DNA of 64,000 nucleotides from assembly GCA_963843525.1 (NCBI GenBank), contig CAWJKM010000009.1:1-64000 (forward strand), in the 5' to 3' direction. Each line of letters begins with the position of its first letter. Positions within the stretch are counted from its first letter, which is position 1. This document shows, in pieces, positions 1 to 8,617 of the stretch. A program made the position numbers and the translations under genes. The notes under the pieces were generated by a model that had not been told where the DNA came from, ran no database searches, and saw only the letters and a program-made list of their open reading frames with translations. This DNA comes from DATJPR01 sp963843525. Lineage in GTDB: Bacteria > Bacteroidota > Ignavibacteria > UBA10030 > UBA6906.

Positions 1-1107
1 AACAGCATCTACGGCAATCTGCTGTTCAACGTAGAGGTGGGGAATGCGATAAATGACCCTAGCAGGGTATATGCCGACGACAACTGGTGGGGAACAAATC
101 CGCCCCAATCATCGAAGTTTGATCAATGGCCCTTCGCAAGCACCTTGACGTATGATCATTGGTGGACACACGACAATCCTTGGGGCGGACAGCCTTTACC
201 GGCGTCTTCCACACAACTATCCGGCAACAGCGGTGTCAAGGTGACCACGTCCATGGAACTGCGCATCACCCCCTTGAGTCAGGTTCAGATGAACATTGAG
301 GGGGGCCGCCTGCACGATTCTCTCCTCGTGGGTCACAGAATGAAAGGAACGAATAACGAGTACGCGAAATACCTGGAGTCGTCCATCCTCGGCAATCCTG
401 ATGACTATGCCGGTTATGAGGCCTTGTACGGATTGGCCGATAGCGCCACGATTCCTGAGATCATCGATTTCTTCAAATCAAACCGTCCCAAAGCTCCAAA
501 GATCCACAAGTTGCTTCTCGCGAACCTTTATCAGATGGATGGAAAGCCAGACCTTGCCGAGCAGGAAAACAACGACCTTGCTGCAGAGGAATTGAACGGT
601 TCACTGGGCGTGATGGCGGAGATCAACAACATGCGCATTGAACTCGATTCCAAGGGGAATGTCGAAGCGGCAGGTGAAATCCTGAGCCGGGTTGAAGAGC
701 TGTCGAGAGTGATTGACCCCATGGAATTAGCGGATGCAGAACAGGCATTCAGAACCTACGTTGACCCAACCACGGGGGAGATGCCGAACATACAATACCA
801 TCACTCTGCGGGACCCGGCCAGGTAGCGTCCAATGCTGCGTCTGGCAATGCCGGGTTGATGACGAATTACCCCAATCCGTTCAACGCGTCAACGATAATC
901 TCATACCAGCTCTCGAAGAAGGGACCCGTGATCCTGGTCGTCGTTGATGTCCTCGGCAGGAGCGTGTCCACGCTCGTACGTCAGACTCAGGAGGCGGGTG
1001 TTCATTCTGCGTCATTTGATGGGAGCCGATTGGCAAGCGGGATCTATTTCTACCAGTTGACGGCACCAGGCATTCGCCAGGTGAAGAAGATGCTATTGAC
1101 GAAATAG
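1..1107 (+). CDS. Secreted right-handed beta-helix protein with T9SS sorting domain (5' end outside window)
   Basis: The reading frame is open from base 1, so the start lies upstream; 368 residues are visible. The first residues (NSIYGNLLFNV, then DDNWWGTNPP) look like the last coils of a right-handed beta-helix, where an NWWG turn is common. A helical segment of about 150 residues follows (roughly residues 100-260, with a LLLANLYQMDGKPDLAEQE stretch that resembles a TPR-like bundle). The last 85 residues are a type A sorting domain: TNYPNPFNASTIISYQL, then VVVDVLGRSV, then GIYFYQL and terminal KKMLLTK. The protein is therefore probably exported by the T9SS and surface-attached or released. 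Its substrate cannot be told from this fragment. The next gene is convergent, 127 bases away. Confidence 0.85.
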   Translation, partial: NSIYGNLLFNVEVGNAINDPSRVYADDNWWGTNPPQSSKFDQWPFASTLTYDHWWTHDNPWGGQPLPASSTQLSGNSGVKVTTSMELRITPLSQVQMNIEGGRLHDSLLVGHRMKGTNNEYAKYLESSILGNPDDYAGYEALYGLADSATIPEIIDFFKSNRPKAPKIHKLLLANLYQMDGKPDLAEQENNDLAAEELNGSLGVMAEINNMRIELDSKGNVEAAGEILSRVEELSRVIDPMELADAEQAFRTYVDPTTGEMPNIQYHHSAGPGQVASNAASGNAGLMTNYPNPFNASTIISYQLSKKGPVILVVVDVLGRSVSTLVRQTQEAGVHSASFDGSRLASGIYFYQLTAPGIRQVKKMLLTK

Positions 1108-1234
1108 CATCAGGTGGTACCTCTGACCCCAACCATCATCAGTTCCCATGAACATTCCAGACTAGCGCAAGGGCACCCGCTTCATCCAGTCGACATCGCC
1201 TGCAGGCATGAGGATGTTCGCGCGGAGCCGAGGA

Positions 1235-2572
1235 TCAATGACGCCCACCCGGGAACGTCCCCATCGTTTCAGCCTTGCTCAGTGCCGGCCACGAATAACC
1301 ATATATCGCGATAAGCGCAAAGCAGGCGAGCGGGACGAGAAAACTCACAGACATGTTCTGAACGTCGCCGAGGTAACCCATAAGCTTCGGCATGATCGCT
1401 CCGCCAATAATCGCCATCACGATAAAACCCGATGCTCTCTTTGCCTTTACTCCAAGTCCGTATATCCCAAGGGCAAAGATCGTCGGAAACATAATCGACA
1501 TGAAGAAGAAGCTGAGAAACATCGCTGCGACCGAAATCCAGCCGAGCCTCGCGACGACAATACCACAGAGAAGAACATTGGCGATCGCATAACTGCCCAG
1601 CACCCGATGCGCCTTCAATTTCCTCAGGATCGCCGCTCCTGTGGCACGCCCCAACAGGAAAAGTGGAAATCCAATTGTGCCGAGCAAGAACGTTGCGCCT
1701 TGTTCATTCACAAAGTAGGCGCCCTGCCGAAGAATGGCACGATCTCGAAAGTACCAGCTACTTGATAGCCCGAGCGATATCGACGGCATTTCTTCAACGA
1801 CATAGTTAATAAAGAAACTGAAAATGCCAGCCTGTGCTGCGACATAGACGAATTGCGCTGCAACCGCACCGACAAAATGCGGGTGCGACCAGATGGAGCG
1901 GCTGACCTTGGGGCCAGTTGAGTCACTCAGGTGATACTCATCCTCGGTATTCAGGTCGGGGACGTTGGCGAAGTAGAAGACAATCGCCATCACAAGGACG
2001 ATCACTGCTACGGCAAGGTATGGGATGTACAGTTGGCCCTGGGCGACCTCTGAGCCCCCTGCGGAATAAAAGAAGACTCCGCCAATGATCGGTCCAAAAA
2101 TCCATCCAACGCCATTGAACGATTGCGCGAAATTAATACGCGCTGCGGCAAACGTCTTAGGGCCGAGCACCGTGGTATAGGGATTCGCGACCGTTTCGAG
2201 AACTGTTAATCCCATGGCAATGACGCACACTCCCAGCAGGAACGCCCAGAATGACGAGATATACGTTGCCGGAACAAACCAGAATCCGCCCAGTGCTACG
2301 ATCAAGAGTCCGGAAATAATACCCCCCTTATAGCCGAGTTTGCGCGCCAGCCAGCTCGCGGGCATGGCCATTAAAAGATATCCCAAATAGTGCGCAAACT
2401 GGACCCACGCTGACTGTGCCTTCGACAAATGCAGTTGATCTTGAAAGTGCTTGTCCATGACATCGATCATCCCATTGCAGATCCCCCACAACAGGAACAA
2501 GGTGCTAACGAGCGCAAACGTGAATACGTAGCTCTTGCCATCCTCGCTCTTGAACATTTTGGACAGGTCCAT
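1235..2572 (-). CDS. MFS sugar permease, FucP (fucose/galactose:H+ symporter) family
   Basis: A membrane protein of 445 residues with about 12 hydrophobic segments. The N-terminal stretch FALVSTLFLLWGICNGMIDVM and the WVQFAHYLGYLLMAMPASW region match the FucP/GluP branch of the major facilitator superfamily, which imports L-fucose, galactose or similar hexoses with protons. I place the start at the ATG at 2572 because AAAGGAAG lies just upstream; a TTG 48 bases earlier is also in frame. It is the last gene of a four-gene operon after the nucleotidyltransferase/kinase fusion (78-base gap), so its substrate is probably the sugar those enzymes activate. The exact sugar is not readable from the sequence. 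Confidence 0.85.
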   Translation of the reverse strand: MDLSKMFKSEDGKSYVFTFALVSTLFLLWGICNGMIDVMDKHFQDQLHLSKAQSAWVQFAHYLGYLLMAMPASWLARKLGYKGGIISGLLIVALGGFWFVPATYISSFWAFLLGVCVIAMGLTVLETVANPYTTVLGPKTFAAARINFAQSFNGVGWIFGPIIGGVFFYSAGGSEVAQGQLYIPYLAVAVIVLVMAIVFYFANVPDLNTEDEYHLSDSTGPKVSRSIWSHPHFVGAVAAQFVYVAAQAGIFSFFINYVVEEMPSISLGLSSSWYFRDRAILRQGAYFVNEQGATFLLGTIGFPLFLLGRATGAAILRKLKAHRVLGSYAIANVLLCGIVVARLGWISVAAMFLSFFFMSIMFPTIFALGIYGLGVKAKRASGFIVMAIIGGAIMPKLMGYLGDVQNMSVSFLVPLACFALIAIYGYSWPALSKAETMGTFPGGRH

Positions 2573-2650
2573 GATGACTTCCTTTGGCCCGATGGATGCT
2601 TTATTTTGAAAATCAGACAACTACCACGGTGATGACACCGACGTCATTTC

Positions 2651-3784
2651 TCAAAACATGATCTTGATTTTGAGGGACCCGGCAATTTCTTTTTCCGATA
2701 CGACGACGGCGTAGCCGCCGCCGCTGCCGGAAAGCGTTGCACCAAGCGTGAACGGGAAGAACTTCGTTTCCATTTCCTTCATCACGTCATCCGGGACAGT
2801 ATAGGGCAGCATCTTCTTCCATGCGAGAAGAGTCCTTGTCATCGAAGTGCCTACACCGGCTGCATCTCGTTGCAGAATGCTGGTCCAGCATTGTTCGCCG
2901 GCACAGCCAAGCTCTCGAACAATGTCTCCGGTAAGATGTTTTTCCAGGAGAGGATCATAGCCGGTCGGCCTTGGTTCCAGCGGAATCAAGTGTATGATGC
3001 TGGAAAGCCATTCGCAAAGATTCTTGTCCCTCGTCGAATCAATGCGGCTGGGCCAGTATTTCCCGTCATAATACAGACGACTTATTCCCGGGTTCAGCAA
3101 GCCGATGTGATCTTGTGAACCGGAAATGTATTGTGAACCCGGGGGATTTTCTGCGCCAAACAAGAGTTTTGCATTGACCAGTGGGTTTCCCTGTGGAAGC
3201 GAGTTTCCCCAGACTTCAAAGGCGACTCTTCTTGAACTTGTAGCCATGCCGGAACGATCATGGAATTCCATCGTTGGCAGAAGTTGGGCAACCACGACGG
3301 AGCCGGGATGAATCTCCGACACCCACGGTTGATCCATCCAACCGCCGGCGATGCAGATTCTATACGGAAATTGCAGTTCTTGTTTCGTCGTTGAACTTGC
3401 GCGGGCTGGGAGCCCCGGTTCAGGAATTCTCTCCATTATCGTATAGTCGACACCGAGCTTCTTGCACAGCGCTTCCTTGCCGGGGGTATGACCATCGTGG
3501 TTCACAACAAAGACATCGGGTCTGATACGCCTCATGTCGGGTTCAAAATCCAGCATGCCCGAACCTGCTGCAACGAAGGCACTCTCGACATACCGGATGG
3601 AGTTGACCATGTACACCCGCTCTTCCTGAGAAAAATACGGCGCCGTTCCTTTTAACTTGCGGACATTTTCATCCGCGCCCACGGCGACGAAGAGTTTTCC
3701 AATCTGAGCGGCGGTCTTGAAGAAAGCAATGTGACCTGCGTGTAACAGGTCGAAACAACCACTGACGAGGACTTTTCTATCCAT
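2651..3784 (-). CDS. Bifunctional cytidylyltransferase-like / GHMP-kinase-like fusion protein
   Basis: A protein of 377 residues with two parts. Residues 1 to about 130 form a HIGH-superfamily nucleotidyltransferase: GCFDLLHAGH is the nucleotide-binding motif, of the kind that couples CTP or ATP to sugar or polyol phosphates. From about residue 140 the chain resembles a GHMP sugar kinase: ICIAGGWMDQPW in place of the usual first motif, SGMATSSRRVA where the ATP loop (GLGSS) is expected, and TLSGSGGGYAVVV as motif three near the C terminus. The ATP loop is degenerate, so kinase activity is uncertain. It starts 21 bases after the GDP-mannose 3,5-epimerase gene and precedes a FucP-type permease. 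I infer that it phosphorylates an imported sugar and converts it to a nucleotide sugar. The order is opposite to Bacteroides Fkp and the nucleotidyltransferase fold differs. Confidence 0.7.
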   Translation of the reverse strand: MDRKVLVSGCFDLLHAGHIAFFKTAAQIGKLFVAVGADENVRKLKGTAPYFSQEERVYMVNSIRYVESAFVAAGSGMLDFEPDMRRIRPDVFVVNHDGHTPGKEALCKKLGVDYTIMERIPEPGLPARASSTTKQELQFPYRICIAGGWMDQPWVSEIHPGSVVVAQLLPTMEFHDRSGMATSSRRVAFEVWGNSLPQGNPLVNAKLLFGAENPPGSQYISGSQDHIGLLNPGISRLYYDGKYWPSRIDSTRDKNLCEWLSSIIHLIPLEPRPTGYDPLLEKHLTGDIVRELGCAGEQCWTSILQRDAAGVGTSMTRTLLAWKKMLPYTVPDDVMKEMETKFFPFTLGATLSGSGGGYAVVVSEKEIAGSLKIKIMF

Positions 3785-3805
3785 GGAAACAAGCGCCCCG
3801 TTCTT

Positions 3806-4810
3806 CTACACTTCGTTGAATATGGTTTTTCTTGATCCCGTCCTCTTGCTGTTGAGCATTTGTTCCTGTATCCAAGCGTACGTTGTTCGCAATCCATCCT
3901 TGAGCGGAATGGAAGGTTCCCAGCCAAGAGAGCGTCTGATCAACGTGTTGTCGCTGTTCCTTCCGCGCACTCCTTTCGGAGCGCCAAGATCGTATTTCCT
4001 TTCCAACGTGTACCCCGCAATCTCCTCCACATATTCGACCAGGCGGTTGATGGAAACCATTTCACTGCTGCCAAGATTGATCGGTTCCGTGATTTCGCTT
4101 TCCATGATGGCGAGGATCCCTTTGACACAGTCATCGATATACATGAAACTCCGGGTTTGATGCCCGTCTCCCCAAATCACGATCTCTTTTGTCCCCAGCA
4201 TTTTTGCTTCGATGACCTTCCTGCACAGGGCAGCGGGAGCTTTCTCTCTGCCGCCATCGTAGGTGCCAAACGGCCCGAAGACGTTGTGGAAGCGGGCAAC
4301 ACGTGTGACGAGTCCGAAATCTTCGGTAAAATGGCGGCACATTCGCTCGCTGAACAGCTTCTCCCAGCCATATCCATCTTCGGCGAGGGCAGGATATGCA
4401 TCCGATTCCTTGAGCCCGGGATTGTTGGGATCGGTCTGCTTGTCTCCGTTGTACACACACGCTGATGACGCATAGAAGAATCGGTCAATACCGCAGTCCC
4501 TTGCCGCCATCAGCATATGGGTGTTGATCAGCACGCTCAGCATGCATGCCGCTTTGTGGGTCTCGATGAACCCCATGCCGCCCATGTCTGCTGCGAGATT
4601 GAAGACCTCGGTGCACCCGTTCACGGCCTGGGAGCAATTCTGTTTGGCGCGGAGATCGAGGACCATGTTTTCCACACCCGGGTCGGTCTGATACCATTTG
4701 TTCAACGGTTTAATGTCCACGGCGCGCACTTTGTGTCCCATGGCGTTGAGGGCTTTTGTCAGGTGGCCGCCGATAAATCCCCCGGCCCCGGCAACAACAA
4801 TTGTTTTCAT
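3806..4810 (-). CDS. gme: GDP-mannose 3,5-epimerase (GME-type SDR)
   Basis: An extended short-chain dehydrogenase of 334 residues. The NAD site is GAGGFIGGH near residue 8. It matches the plant GME family at its diagnostic stretches: NLAADMGGMGFI, FFYASSACVY, RFHNVFGPFGTYDGGREKAP, GDGHQTRSF and GVRGRNSDNTLI. The catalytic residues are present: Cys118 in SSAC, Tyr147 and Lys151 in YGWEK. GME enzymes convert GDP-D-mannose to GDP-L-galactose and GDP-L-gulose in the cytoplasm. The longest open frame begins 72 codons earlier, but that stretch overlaps the upstream lacI gene; the ATG at 4810 gives the canonical MKTIVVAGAGG start 13 bases after lacI ends. It lies between lacI and the nucleotidyltransferase/kinase fusion, clearly in one operon. 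Confidence 0.88.
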   Translation of the reverse strand: MKTIVVAGAGGFIGGHLTKALNAMGHKVRAVDIKPLNKWYQTDPGVENMVLDLRAKQNCSQAVNGCTEVFNLAADMGGMGFIETHKAACMLSVLINTHMLMAARDCGIDRFFYASSACVYNGDKQTDPNNPGLKESDAYPALAEDGYGWEKLFSERMCRHFTEDFGLVTRVARFHNVFGPFGTYDGGREKAPAALCRKVIEAKMLGTKEIVIWGDGHQTRSFMYIDDCVKGILAIMESEITEPINLGSSEMVSINRLVEYVEEIAGYTLERKYDLGAPKGVRGRNSDNTLIRRSLGWEPSIPLKDGLRTTYAWIQEQMLNSKRTGSRKTIFNEV

Positions 4811-4823
4811 AGAAATGGTCCGG

Positions 4824-5840
4824 CTATTTCTTCTTGAGAATCGAACTGTTCCAGATAAACTCCTCCTCGAGAGAGACCTTCCGATGTCCGTACTTTCCGG
4901 GCTGGTGCATTTCTTCGATGAGCATTTCCAGTGCAGCGGTCCCCAGTTTTCGAGGATCCTGATGAATGATGGAGAGCGGCGGAGAGAACATCTCAGCGGT
5001 TTCGTTGAATCCAAATCCCATGACACCGATATCGTTCGGAATGTCCAGGCCGGCGTGTTTTATGGCTTTGTATGCGCCCAACGCTACACGGTCGTTCACG
5101 GTAAGGATTATTTCCGGTATTTTCTTCTTTTGAACTATTTTCATGAACGAACGGTATCCATCCAGTATTTCGAAACCTCCTTCAAGCACCCAAGCCGGAT
5201 CAATCGCCAACCCATTCCGTTTCATGGCGTTCCGATATCCTTCACAGCGTTTCCTGCCGATGCTCACATTCGAGTACCCGGCGAAATGCGCGATGCGTGT
5301 GTACCCATTCTTGATGACGCGATCGACAGCGTCGAAAGCACCGCGGGCGTCATTGAATGTTACGCTCCCGCAATCCATCTCTTCGAGGTCGCGGTCGAAG
5401 AAGACAAACGGAATATTCATCTTCTGCACTTTCTTGAACACCTGAGGATCGGACGTTCGTTGAGAAACACAGACGAGCAGTCCGTCGACCCGCATTCCCA
5501 GCAGACTCTCAATATTGTCCTTCTCAATCTTTTGGTTCTCTCGTGACACAGTCAGAATCGCATGGTAGTGATGCTCTGCGGCAGCATCGACCATACTGTC
5601 GACTGCATACGAGAAGAAACTGTTTTCTAAATCGGGGACGACGATCCCAATAGTCAGGGTCTTTTTTGAATGGAGGTTCGTGGCGACGAGATTGGGATTA
5701 TACCCAACCTCTTTAGCTGCCTCCTTCACGCGCCTTCTCATGGCGGGAGAGATGTCGGGATCGTCCCGGAGGGCTTTTGAGATCGTAACGCGGGAAACTT
5801 TGAGTTTTTTTGCGATATCCGCCTGGGTGAAAAATCCCAT
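4824..5840 (-). CDS. LacI-family transcriptional regulator of the epimerase/kinase/permease operon
   Basis: A protein of 338 residues. Residues 4-55 form the LacI helix-turn-helix and hinge helix (TQADIAKKLKVSRVTISKAL, then NPNLVATNLHSKK). The rest is a periplasmic-binding-protein-like sensor domain beginning LTIGIVVPDLENSFFS and containing FNDARGAF and NDRVALGAYKA. It is the first gene of the minus-strand operon. An 18-base near-perfect palindrome with a central CG, typical of LacI operators, lies 21 bases upstream of the start and overlaps a sigma70-like -10 box, so autorepression is likely. The effector is unknown; by context it is the sugar carried by the FucP-type permease or a derivative. 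Confidence 0.92.
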   Translation of the reverse strand: MGFFTQADIAKKLKVSRVTISKALRDDPDISPAMRRRVKEAAKEVGYNPNLVATNLHSKKTLTIGIVVPDLENSFFSYAVDSMVDAAAEHHYHAILTVSRENQKIEKDNIESLLGMRVDGLLVCVSQRTSDPQVFKKVQKMNIPFVFFDRDLEEMDCGSVTFNDARGAFDAVDRVIKNGYTRIAHFAGYSNVSIGRKRCEGYRNAMKRNGLAIDPAWVLEGGFEILDGYRSFMKIVQKKKIPEIILTVNDRVALGAYKAIKHAGLDIPNDIGVMGFGFNETAEMFSPPLSIIHQDPRKLGTAALEMLIEEMHQPGKYGHRKVSLEEEFIWNSSILKKK

Positions 5841-5860
5841 AGTTCGCTCATAAATTTGGC

Positions 5861-5878
5861 TACTTACTCGTGTAAGTA
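5861..5878. promoter_or_regulatory. LacI-type operator, 18-base palindrome
   Basis: TACTTACTCGTGTAAGTA reads almost the same on both strands (8 of 9 positions paired, central CG). It overlaps the -10 box of the leftward promoter and lies 21 bases from the lacI start, which fits autoregulation by that LacI protein. Confidence 0.55.
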
Positions 5879-5903
5879 TCTATTTTCTCATTGTCAAAGT
5901 CAA
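5875..5903 (-). promoter_or_regulatory. Sigma70-like promoter of the leftward lacI operon
   Basis: On the minus strand TTGACT (5903-5898) and GATACT (5880-5875) are separated by 17 bases. An overlapping TTGACA (5897-5892) with TACACG is an alternative. The proposed operator covers the -10 box. Confidence 0.4.
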
Positions 5904-5952
5904 CAGGCATCAACCAATGTCCGATTTTCAAGGCGATAAGCCTATTCTCTGC

Positions 5953-5981
5953 TTGACATGATCATGAATTGTCCGTAGAAT
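5953..5981 (+). promoter_or_regulatory. Sigma70-like promoter of the rightward xylan locus
   Basis: TTGACA (5953-5958) and TAGAAT (5976-5981) are spaced by exactly 17 bases, close to the general sigma70 consensus, and point at the GH3 gene about 200 bases away. An operator-like sequence starts at the last base of the -10 box. Confidence 0.5.
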
Positions 5982-5994
5982 TAAACCGATTCAA
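5981..5994. promoter_or_regulatory. Candidate operator TTAAACCGATTCAA
   Basis: An imperfect palindrome around a central CG, lying where transcription would start. It resembles TTGAACCGCTTTGA upstream of xylA and TTGAACCGTTTCAG upstream of the second lacI gene, so it may bind the regulator encoded at 41436-42467. Confidence 0.45.
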
Positions 5995-6029
5995 GGTTCT
6001 TTGAACTGATGCAAGAATAACAGACCGGT

Positions 6030-6039
6030 TTACCGGTAA
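6030..6039. promoter_or_regulatory. Palindrome TTACCGGTAA within repeated ACCGGT
   Basis: A perfect 10-base palindrome; the surrounding sequence contains ACCGGT twice (6024-6037). It lies about 50 bases after the proposed rightward promoter and could be an additional operator. Confidence 0.25.
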
Positions 6040-6179
6040 CTGTTGCAAAGACTGCGGGCAAAGCTCTTTTTCCTTCGACTGATTTTCCCCCAGTGATCGA
6101 AAGCAGATATCCGGCCTACGTGTCACTCACGATCAAACTCTTTCTCTTCTGAGCTCCACCTATAACATGGAATCGAACG

Positions 6180-8495
6180 ATGACGGACCCACTCTCTCGT
6201 AACCAGGCAGTAAATGACGAAGTGGCCCTCGACTACAGGAACGCAGGTTTGCCGGTCAATGACAGGGTTACGGACCTCCTGAGCCGGATGACGGTTGAAG
6301 AGAAAGTTGCGCAGATGCTCTGCATCTGGGTTCAAAAGAAGATGCTCTTCGATGAGGAGGGGAATCTCAGTGCAGCGAATATCGAGTGCCATTTCAAGCA
6401 CGGCCTGGGGCAGATTGCGCGGCTGAGTGATACGAACGGAGGACTCACGGCACGTGAGACCGCGAAGGTTGCGAACGCCCTCCAGCGTATACTGATCGAG
6501 AACACGAGACTCGGGATCCCCGCCATCGTTCACGAGGAGTGCCTTCATGGCCTCGCAGGAAAAGAGGCAACGAGCTACCCGCAGCCCATCGGCCTCGCGG
6601 CCACGTTCAATCCCGCACTGGTTGAAGAGATCTACAGTTCCATCGCCGCGGAGACCCGGGCACGGGGTGTGCATCAGGCCTTGACCCCGGTGGTCGATGT
6701 CGCGCGTGATCCCCGATGGGGACGTGTGGAAGAGACCTTCGGCGAGGATCCGTATCTGGTCTCGCAAATGGGAATTGCCGCGGTCCGTGGTTTACAGGGA
6801 GATGCCACCTTCAAGGACAAGAAGCACCTCATCGCGACGCTCAAACATTTCGCCGCGCACGGCCAGCCGGAATCCGGGACGAACTGCGCTCCGGTGAACG
6901 TCTCCGAACGGCTTCTCCGCGATACGTTCCTCCGTCCCTTCAAGGAAGTCCTCCAAAAAGCAGGGGCCGCCAGCGTGATGGCGTCGTACAACGAGATCGA
7001 CGGCGTCCCATCCCACGCGAACCGATGGTTGCTGCGGAACGTCCTCAGGGATGAGTGGGGATTTCAGGGGTATGTTGTCTCGGACTACTTTGCCGTCACG
7101 GAATTGCATCAGAAGCCGGACACGCTCAGCCATTCGCTGGCGAAGGACAAACGGGAAGCGGCATTGCTGGCCGTGAACGCAGGCGTCAATATCGAAACCC
7201 CCGACCCCGATTGCTATCCGCACCTTCTCGAGCTCGTGCAGAGCGGTGCCGTGGAGGAATCGGTCCTCGACGACCTGTTGTTCCCCGTTTTGAAATACAA
7301 ATTCCTGCTCGGCCTTTTCGAGGATCCCTACGTGAACCCGGACGAGGTTCAGGCCGACGTGACCGCCAGGGACAACCGGGATCTCGCGCTACAAGCTGCG
7401 CGCGAAACGATCATCCTCTTGAAGAACGAGGGCAACCTTCTCCCCCTGGATGTGAAGAAGCTTCGTTCGATCGCGGTCATCGGACCAAACGCAAACCGCG
7501 TCATGCTTGGCGGGTACAGCGGGACGCCGGTTTTCTACACGACGCTCCTGAAAGGGATTCAGGAAAAACTTCCGAAGCAGGTGTCAGTTCTGTATAGTGA
7601 AGGATGCAAGATCACCATCGGCGGATCGTGGTCGGGCGACGTCGTGACGCCCTCGAATCCCGACGATGATCGCAAATCCATCGCGGACGCCGTCGAAACA
7701 GCACGGAAGGCCGAACTCGTCATCCTTGCCGTGGGAGGGAACGAGCAGACGTCGAGGGAAGCGTGGCTGAAGACCCATCTGGGAGACAGGGCTTCGCTGG
7801 ACCTCGTCGGGATGCAGGACGATCTCGTCCGGGCGGTCCTTGCGACCGGGAAGCCGACGGTCGTCGTGTTCTTCCACGGCCGGCCGAACTCCATCAATTT
7901 CATCCAGGAGAACGTGCCGGCGATCCTTGATTGTTGGTACCTCGGTCAGGAAACGGGAAACGCCGTTGCCGACGTCCTCTTCGGCGACTATACACCGGGA
8001 GGGAAACTCCCGATTTCTGTCCCGCGATCGGCGGGTCACATCCCCTGCTATTACAATTACAAACCCTCGGCCCGCCGGGGATATCTGTTCGACGATGTGA
8101 CCCCGCTCTATCCGTTCGGCTACGGCCTGAGTTACACGCATTTCCAGTTGTCCGATCCGAGACTGGACAAATCGACCATTCGTGCTGATGAATCGACGAT
8201 GGTACGTGTTGACATCAAGAATGATGGTCCCTGCGCCGGTGATGAAGTCGTGCAGTTATATGTTCGTGACCTTGTCAGTTCTGTCACACGCCCTCTCAAA
8301 GAACTGAAGGGATTTCAGAAGGTTCACCTGAAGCCCGGCGAATCCGCCACCATTGCACTTCCCGTCGGTCCTGATCAATTGGCATTTACGAACATCGACA
8401 AGAGATTCCTCGTCGAGACGGGGGACTTTGAACTCATGATCGGCACATCGTCTCGGGACGAAGACGTCCAGAGGATTCTGCTTCATGTCGTATGA
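6180..8495 (+). CDS. GH3 beta-glucosidase/beta-xylosidase, cytoplasmic
   Basis: A glycoside hydrolase family 3 enzyme of 771 residues, the usual length for BglX/Xyl3 types. The N-terminal TIM-barrel domain shows RMTVEEKVAQM, HEECLHG, DPRWGRVEETFGEDP, LKHFAAHGQPE and the nucleophile Asp302 in GYVVSDYFAV. The alpha/beta sandwich domain and a fibronectin-like C-terminal domain (YPFGYGLSYTHF onward) follow. There is no signal peptide, so it should cleave imported oligosaccharides in the cytoplasm. Together with the adjacent GPH symporter and the downstream xylanases, beta-xylosidase activity is the best guess; beta-glucosidase cannot be excluded. No strong ribosome-binding site is seen at the start. 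It opens the xylan locus behind the promoter at 5953-5981. Confidence 0.9.
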   Translation: MTDPLSRNQAVNDEVALDYRNAGLPVNDRVTDLLSRMTVEEKVAQMLCIWVQKKMLFDEEGNLSAANIECHFKHGLGQIARLSDTNGGLTARETAKVANALQRILIENTRLGIPAIVHEECLHGLAGKEATSYPQPIGLAATFNPALVEEIYSSIAAETRARGVHQALTPVVDVARDPRWGRVEETFGEDPYLVSQMGIAAVRGLQGDATFKDKKHLIATLKHFAAHGQPESGTNCAPVNVSERLLRDTFLRPFKEVLQKAGAASVMASYNEIDGVPSHANRWLLRNVLRDEWGFQGYVVSDYFAVTELHQKPDTLSHSLAKDKREAALLAVNAGVNIETPDPDCYPHLLELVQSGAVEESVLDDLLFPVLKYKFLLGLFEDPYVNPDEVQADVTARDNRDLALQAARETIILLKNEGNLLPLDVKKLRSIAVIGPNANRVMLGGYSGTPVFYTTLLKGIQEKLPKQVSVLYSEGCKITIGGSWSGDVVTPSNPDDDRKSIADAVETARKAELVILAVGGNEQTSREAWLKTHLGDRASLDLVGMQDDLVRAVLATGKPTVVVFFHGRPNSINFIQENVPAILDCWYLGQETGNAVADVLFGDYTPGGKLPISVPRSAGHIPCYYNYKPSARRGYLFDDVTPLYPFGYGLSYTHFQLSDPRLDKSTIRADESTMVRVDIKNDGPCAGDEVVQLYVRDLVSSVTRPLKELKGFQKVHLKPGESATIALPVGPDQLAFTNIDKRFLVETGDFELMIGTSSRDEDVQRILLHVV

Positions 8496-8617
8496 TGTCG
8501 CCGAGAGGAGCGTTTCTGGCTCTGCCCTGTAACTGAAGTGCGGTTTCTGGGTCTCTTCAAGCGAAAATCGCTCGCGGTTCATGAGACGCCGATGTCGGCA
8601 TTTTTCAGGAGAGCGCT

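Larger units (their letters stand above)
5841..6179. other. Divergent control region between lacI operon and xylan locus
   Basis: This 339-base stretch holds no gene. It carries the two divergent promoters and three LacI-like palindromes listed separately. It is visibly more AT-rich than the flanking genes over its first 150 bases. Confidence 0.7.
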
